Origin: Bacteroidales bacterium
GTDB lineage: Bacteria; Bacteroidota; Bacteroidia; Bacteroidales; UBA7960
Assembly (NCBI GenBank): GCA_003552075.1
Contig: PUOJ01000039.1
Coordinates: forward strand, 1-45,214
Length of the DNA: 45,214 nt
Direction: 5' to 3'
The translations under genes and the position numbers were made by a program. Under the pieces are notes generated by a model. The model was not told the origin of the DNA. It did no database searches and saw only the letters and a program-made list of their open reading frames with translations. Shown here piece after piece: positions 41,222 through 45,214 of this stretch (within the stretch, counting starts at the first letter, position 1; each line of letters opens with the position of its first letter).

Positions 41222-41661
41222 TACGTAAAAAAGTTTTTCAAAAAGCAGCTGCTGCCTGATATTTAACAGGTTAAGCAGCTGCTTTGAAGAACACTTTGGG
41301 CAAAACAGCTAAGTTTTTTTCTTTCAAAGACTTAGCTGTTGTTGGTTAATAACTTTCCGTTTTTGTTAATAACATATTGGCGCTTGCTGTTGTTTTGTTT
41401 CTTAATTTCGTAATCAAGCGCCGTATCAATGCTACTGTGTCGCATAAGTTGCCGCTTTTTTCCCAGCTCAAAAATGAACACCGCGCATAACATTAGCTAT
41501 GTAAGGGTTTTATGTTGCAGATGTGAGGAAAAGATCAGGACTTGGGCCGGCTAGCGTAGTGTTGACAAGACACCAGGCATCATTCCATCACCCGACACAC
41601 CCCTGCTTTATTTCATAAAGCACTCATTTAAAGTTACTCACAATAATAAAACATATACGCT
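41222..41661 (+). other. Structured intergenic region between prfB and the ribonucleotide reductase gene
   Basis: No gene is visible in 440 nt. Five ordered elements occur. They are IR1 AAAGCAGCTGCT/AGCAGCTGCTTT (41242-41253, 41274-41285), IR2 AACAGCTAAG/CTTAGCTGTT (41304-41313, 41331-41340), a direct GTTAATAAC repeat (41344-41352, 41365-41373), IR3 GGCGCTTG/CAAGCGCC (41379-41386, 41415-41422), and the palindrome TGCTTTATTTCATAAAGCA (41604-41622). No B12-box sequence typical of a cobalamin riboswitch is seen. IR1 could act as the prfB terminator; a run of T is missing. Confidence 0.55.
41604..41622. promoter_or_regulatory. Perfect palindrome upstream of the ribonucleotide reductase gene
   Basis: TGCTTTATTTCATAAAGCA has 8-bp perfect arms around TTC and ends 39 nt before the ATG at 41662. 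The size and position suit a dimeric repressor or activator. It does not resemble the NrdR box. Binding protein unknown. Confidence 0.5.
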
Positions 41662-44313
41662 ATGGCTGACAACCCTGCGCTAAAAAATAAGAATGACGCC
41701 AAACAGCAACAGGCAAAAAACAATCTTTACGAAGAAATGATTGAAAAGCGCAACGAGGCGATGGATGATAAAAAGGGCGCCATCGGTCATTCTTTAACGC
41801 GCTATGATTATGAAGAGGTGATGGAAGCTGCCACAGCCTATTTTGATGACGACAGCTTGGCAGCCAATGTATGGGTCAATAAATACGCGCTCAAAGATTC
41901 GGAAGGCAATCTTTACGAGCGCACACCCGACGACATGCACCGCAGGCTGGCCCGCGAAATTCACCGCATTGAACAAAAATACCCCAATCCGCTTCCGGAA
42001 GAAACAATTTTCAACCTGCTGAAAGACTTTCATTATATTGTTCCCCAGGGGAGTCCCATGGCGGGCATCGGAAATCCTTTTCAGATCGGCTCGCTGTCCA
42101 ACTGTTTTGTCATTGGGAACAAAGGCATTGCAGACTCCTATGGAGGCATCATGAAGCTGGACGAGGAGCAGGTACAACTCATGAAACGCAGAGGGGGTGT
42201 GGGGCATGACCTGTCGCACATCCGGCCCAAGGGCAGTCCGGTGAAAAACAGCGCACTCACCTCTACCGGCCTGGTCCCCTTCATGGAAAGGTACTCCAAC
42301 TCCACACGCGAGGTCGCACAGGACGGACGTCGCGGGGCACTTATGCTTACGGTCTCAGTCAAACATCCTGACGCCGAGGGTTTTATTGACGCCAAGATGG
42401 AACAAGGCAAAGTGACCGGGGCCAATGTGAGCGTAAAGATCACCGACGAGTTCATGGAGGCCGTGGCCAACGACACCGACTTTGTGCAACAATATCCCAT
42501 CCACACCGAAAACCCGGTGTATGTCAAAAAGATCAGGGCGCGCGACCTGTGGAAAAAGATCGTACACAACGCATGGAAGTCGGCGGAACCCGGGATCCTC
42601 TTCTGGGACACCATCACGCGGGAATCTGTACCTGACACATACAGCGACCTCGGATTCAACACCGTGTCGACCAACCCCTGCGGGGAGATCCCGCTCTGCC
42701 CTTATGATAGCTGCCGGCTGCTGGCCATCAACCTCTTTGGCTATGTCAAAAACCCCTTTGGGGAAACGGCAAGCTTTGACTTCGACCTGTTCAGGGAGCA
42801 CGTGGCCTATGCCCAGCGCATCATGGACGACATCATTGACCTGGAGCTGGAAAAGATAGACAACATCTTGACCAAGATAGAAAACGACCCGGAAGAAGAA
42901 GAGGTGAAAAACGTGGAGTTGCGCTTGTGGCAGAAAATCCGCGACAAATGTGTTGAGGGGCGGCGCACCGGCATCGGCATCACCGCCGAAGGAGACATGC
43001 TTGCAGCGCTCGGTTACCGTTACGGCACACAGGAAGCCATGGATTTTTCAGTGAAGATCCACCAATGCCTCGCGCTGGAAACCTACCGCTCATCCGTCAT
43101 GCTCGCCGGCGAACGTGGTCCGTTTCCGGTTTATGACAGTCAGCGCGAAGCCAATAACCCTTTCATCCAGCGCCTCAAAGAGGCCGATCCCGGTCTTTAC
43201 AAAGAGATGCAAGAAAAAGGACGCCGAAACATCGCCCTGCTTACAATCGCTCCTACCGGAAGTGTGTCCATCCTCACCCAGACCCCCTCCGGCATTGAAC
43301 CGGTATTTATGGTCGCCTACAAACGCCGCCGTAAAGTCAACCCCAACGATAAAAACGTACGCGTAGACTTCACTGATGAAGTGGGTGACACCTGGGAAGA
43401 GTACAATGTGTTCCACCACAAATTTCTGGATTGGCTGAAGATCAACGATTACGATGTGGAGGAGGTTCGCCGTATGAAGGACAATGCCTTGCAGGATGTC
43501 ATTAGGCGGTCACCTTATCATAAGGCGACTGCGAATGATGTGGACTGGGTCTCCAAGGTGAAGATGCAGGGCGCCGTGCAGAAATGGGTTGACCATAGCA
43601 TCAGTGTGACTGTGAACGTGCCAGGAAATGTGAGCCAGGAACTGGTGGGCCAGATCTACCAAACGGGCTGGGAGAGCGGTTGCAAGGGGGTTACGGTGTA
43701 TCGTGACGGCTCCCGCTCAGGGGTGCTCGTTACCGAAAAGAAAAAAGAAGACCGGGTTTTCAGAGAGACGGAAGCACCCAAACGACCCAAAGTGCTTGAA
43801 GCCGAAATCGTGCGCTTTAACAACGAATCTGAAAAATGGATGGCCGTCGTTGGGATCCTTCATGACAGGCCATATGAGATATTTACAGGCAAAGCCGAAG
43901 GCTTCTACCTGCCACCCGACGTGGATAAGGGCCTGGTGATCAAAAATAAACTGGAAAGCGGCGAAAAGCGCTATGATTTTCAGTTTCAGGATAAAGATGG
44001 CTATAAGGTGACCATCGAGGGACTTTCCCGTTCTTTCCACAAGGAATACTGGAACTATGCCAAGCTGATATCCGGAGTTCTCCGGCACGGGATGCCGTTG
44101 CCTTCTGTGATTGATGTGATCGAAGATTTGAACCTGCACAGCGACCGCCTGCATACTTGGAAGAATGGGGTAGTCAGGGCCTTGAAAAAATTTATCCCTG
44201 ATGGCACCCGCGCAAAGGGTCGTATATGCAGCAATTGCCAGCAAGAGGATTCCGTAATCTACCAGGAGGGCTGTCTCACCTGCACCAGTTGCGGAGAGAG
44301 CAAGTGCGGATGA
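41662..44313 (+). CDS. nrdJ: Vitamin B12-dependent (class II) ribonucleotide reductase
   Basis: The enzyme reduces ribonucleotides to deoxyribonucleotides using adenosylcobalamin to make the thiyl radical. The 883-residue protein has the class II core: ten-stranded barrel with SLSNCFVIGN, NPCGEIPLCPYDSCRLLAIN (active-site Cys and Glu), GRRTGIGITAEGDMLAALG, and TIAPTGSVSILTQTPSGIEPVFMVAYKRR. The C-terminal extension includes an unusual domain (about 705-850) and ends in a CxxC-type zinc/redox tail (CSNCQQEDSVIYQEGCLTCTSCGESKCG) that can regenerate the active-site disulfide. No class I nrdAB genes are in the window. The gene is monocistronic and closed by a strong terminator. Confidence 0.95.
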   Translation: MADNPALKNKNDAKQQQAKNNLYEEMIEKRNEAMDDKKGAIGHSLTRYDYEEVMEAATAYFDDDSLAANVWVNKYALKDSEGNLYERTPDDMHRRLAREIHRIEQKYPNPLPEETIFNLLKDFHYIVPQGSPMAGIGNPFQIGSLSNCFVIGNKGIADSYGGIMKLDEEQVQLMKRRGGVGHDLSHIRPKGSPVKNSALTSTGLVPFMERYSNSTREVAQDGRRGALMLTVSVKHPDAEGFIDAKMEQGKVTGANVSVKITDEFMEAVANDTDFVQQYPIHTENPVYVKKIRARDLWKKIVHNAWKSAEPGILFWDTITRESVPDTYSDLGFNTVSTNPCGEIPLCPYDSCRLLAINLFGYVKNPFGETASFDFDLFREHVAYAQRIMDDIIDLELEKIDNILTKIENDPEEEEVKNVELRLWQKIRDKCVEGRRTGIGITAEGDMLAALGYRYGTQEAMDFSVKIHQCLALETYRSSVMLAGERGPFPVYDSQREANNPFIQRLKEADPGLYKEMQEKGRRNIALLTIAPTGSVSILTQTPSGIEPVFMVAYKRRRKVNPNDKNVRVDFTDEVGDTWEEYNVFHHKFLDWLKINDYDVEEVRRMKDNALQDVIRRSPYHKATANDVDWVSKVKMQGAVQKWVDHSISVTVNVPGNVSQELVGQIYQTGWESGCKGVTVYRDGSRSGVLVTEKKKEDRVFRETEAPKRPKVLEAEIVRFNNESEKWMAVVGILHDRPYEIFTGKAEGFYLPPDVDKGLVIKNKLESGEKRYDFQFQDKDGYKVTIEGLSRSFHKEYWNYAKLISGVLRHGMPLPSVIDVIEDLNLHSDRLHTWKNGVVRALKKFIPDGTRAKGRICSNCQQEDSVIYQEGCLTCTSCGESKCG

Positions 44314-44340
44314 TCACATCTTGAGCTTGTTTTGTGTTGG

Positions 44341-44370
44341 AAAAGCCCGGCAGATAAATGCCGGGCTTTT
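44341..44370 (+). terminator. Terminator of the ribonucleotide reductase gene
   Basis: AAAAGCCCGGCA (44341-44352) and TGCCGGGCTTTT (44359-44370) form a perfect 12-bp stem with a 6-nt loop (GATAAA), ending in a T run. Confidence 0.92.
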
Positions 44371-44419
44371 TATATGGCTGAAAAATCACTTGTCCCTTAT
44401 GCAGTATCATTGAAAATGT

Positions 44420-44427
44420 TATTTTTG
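44420..44427 (+). promoter_or_regulatory. Possible -7 box of the AbgT-family gene
   Basis: TATTTTTG matches TAnnTTTG about 90 nt before the ATG at 44518. The nearest TTG (44390-44392) is 27 nt upstream, too far for a normal -33 box. Confidence 0.4.
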
Positions 44428-44517
44428 CCCGTCAACCCGTTTTGATCTTTATGAACTGCAGTAATTCAGAACAATTCTAAAAAACCTTATTCATTCACCA
44501 CAATTGACTGATTTGTT

Positions 44518-45214
44518 ATGGCAGAAAAAGGCAAGGAAAGCCCCGGAGCAGGGGGCACCGCAGGCAAGGAAGCGCAGAACCAGGCAGCAGACACCGGTTC
44601 AAAAGGCTTCCTGCGCTGGATTGAGGTCATGGGCAATAAACTGCCCCACCCCTTCTGGATTTTTCTTTGGATCACCATTTTTATTGTGCTCCTCAGCGCC
44701 CTTACAGCGTATTTGGGTGTAAGTGCCATTCATCCCGATGACGGGAGCCTGGTTGAGGCAGAAAACCTGATCAGCGGGGAGGGCTTGCGCCGTTTCCTGG
44801 AAGAAATGGTTACCAACTTTGCCCATTTTGCACCTTTTGGCTTGGTCCTGGTCATGCTCATGGGCGTTTCCATTGCTGAGCGCAGTGGTCTGCTGGCCGT
44901 GGCCCTGCGTACAGTAGCCTTTTCCGTGCCCAAGAAAGTGGTATTGCCCGTGATTTTCATCATCGGCGCAGTAGGTAATGTGGGATCGGATGCAGGTGTG
45001 GTCATCGTGCCACCCATTGCGGCATTGATATTCACACAGATGGGGCTGCACCCCATCGCCGGACTTGTGGCGGGTTATGCCGGTGCGACGGCTGGCTTCA
45101 CGGCCAACTTCTTCATTGCCGGCACCGACGTGTTGCTGGCCGGCATCAGCACCGAGATCACCTCGCAGATGCCGGGTGGCCAGGAGGTCAGTCCCACCGC
45201 AAACTGGTACTTCA
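44518..45214 (+). CDS. AbgT-family transporter, N-terminal part
   Basis: The gene runs off the right edge; 232 codons are visible. A hydrophilic N terminus (about 1-35) is followed by several membrane segments: FWIFLWITIFIVLLSALTAY (about 47-66), APFGLVLVMLMGVSIAERSGLL (about 115-136), VVLPVIFIIGAVGNVGSDAGVVIVPPIAALIF (about 152-183) and the HPIAGLVAGYAGATAGFTANFFIAGTD block. The AERSGLL, SDAG and HPIAG motifs are those of AbgT, a sodium- or proton-coupled family. Members import p-aminobenzoyl-glutamate or export antibiotics such as sulfonamides. Which applies here cannot be told. It follows the ribonucleotide reductase terminator. Confidence 0.88.
   Translation, partial: MAEKGKESPGAGGTAGKEAQNQAADTGSKGFLRWIEVMGNKLPHPFWIFLWITIFIVLLSALTAYLGVSAIHPDDGSLVEAENLISGEGLRRFLEEMVTNFAHFAPFGLVLVMLMGVSIAERSGLLAVALRTVAFSVPKKVVLPVIFIIGAVGNVGSDAGVVIVPPIAALIFTQMGLHPIAGLVAGYAGATAGFTANFFIAGTDVLLAGISTEITSQMPGGQEVSPTANWYF

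Noticed and set aside
41222-41661. Cobalamin riboswitch ahead of the B12-dependent ribonucleotide reductase
   Set aside because: I could not find a B12-box-like GCCACTG segment or the expected arrangement of arms; a covariance-model search is needed to exclude a divergent one.

Overview
The window is a stretch of mostly core genome from a member of the phylum Bacteroidota. The lineage call rests on an RprX/RprY-type two-component pair, the C-terminal signature of the TonB-type energy transducer, the block HU - tiny AURKAIP1/COX24-type protein - RNase G, the zinc-ribbon/Nif3 pair, PorT-like and FadL-like outer-membrane proteins, an archaeal-type ProS, and several promoters of the form TTTG-N19-TAnnTTTG. 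Few genes have a Shine-Dalgarno sequence. I cannot place the order or genus. No phage, insertion sequence, integrase or CRISPR array is visible.

Layout from left to right: the 3' end of pth; a convergent prs; tRNA-Leu(CAA) with promoter and terminator; Fe-superoxide dismutase; rprX-rprY with a long structured leader; a tocopherol-cyclase-family protein; a SUF iron-sulfur cluster (sufB, sufC, sufD, sufS, an unknown four-helix membrane protein, sufE, a DUF59 protein); gcvH with its own promoter; a VanZ-like protein and a TonB-family protein. From about 15.5 to 25.2 kb come recG, a ketopantoate-reductase-like oxidoreductase, a small outer-membrane barrel, a PAP2-like membrane protein, rpoN, asnS and a GT4 glycosyltransferase. 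From 25.2 to 36 kb come class II fbaA, a SPOR protein, proS, a lipoprotein with an Arg-Ser repeat tail, a FadL-like porin, the zinc-ribbon/Nif3 pair and lpxK. The right end holds ssb and mutY, divergent from HU, a 29-residue basic protein, rng, recX, prfB (programmed +1 frameshift), a B12-dependent ribonucleotide reductase and the start of an AbgT-family transporter.

The genes serve Fe-S assembly (SUF, DUF59, and clients such as MutY and possibly lipoylation through GcvH), translation (pth, asnS, proS, prfB, tRNA-Leu, the small ribosomal-type protein), DNA metabolism and repair (prs, nrdJ, recG, recX, ssb, mutY, HU) and the cell envelope (lpxK, TonB, outer-membrane proteins, lipoprotein).

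The least explained signals lie between genes. Element A (17699-17853 and 39938-40085) has two conserved boxes flanking opposed heptanucleotide arrays. Element B (2721-2820 and 17877-18004) is a shared inverted-repeat leader that runs into the start codon of two unrelated genes. Arrays of 6-9-nt units sit between genes, and one family lies directly in front of the start codons of sufC, sufD and asnS. An 11-bp inverted repeat lies in the sufB leader, and several hairpins precede the ribonucleotide reductase gene.
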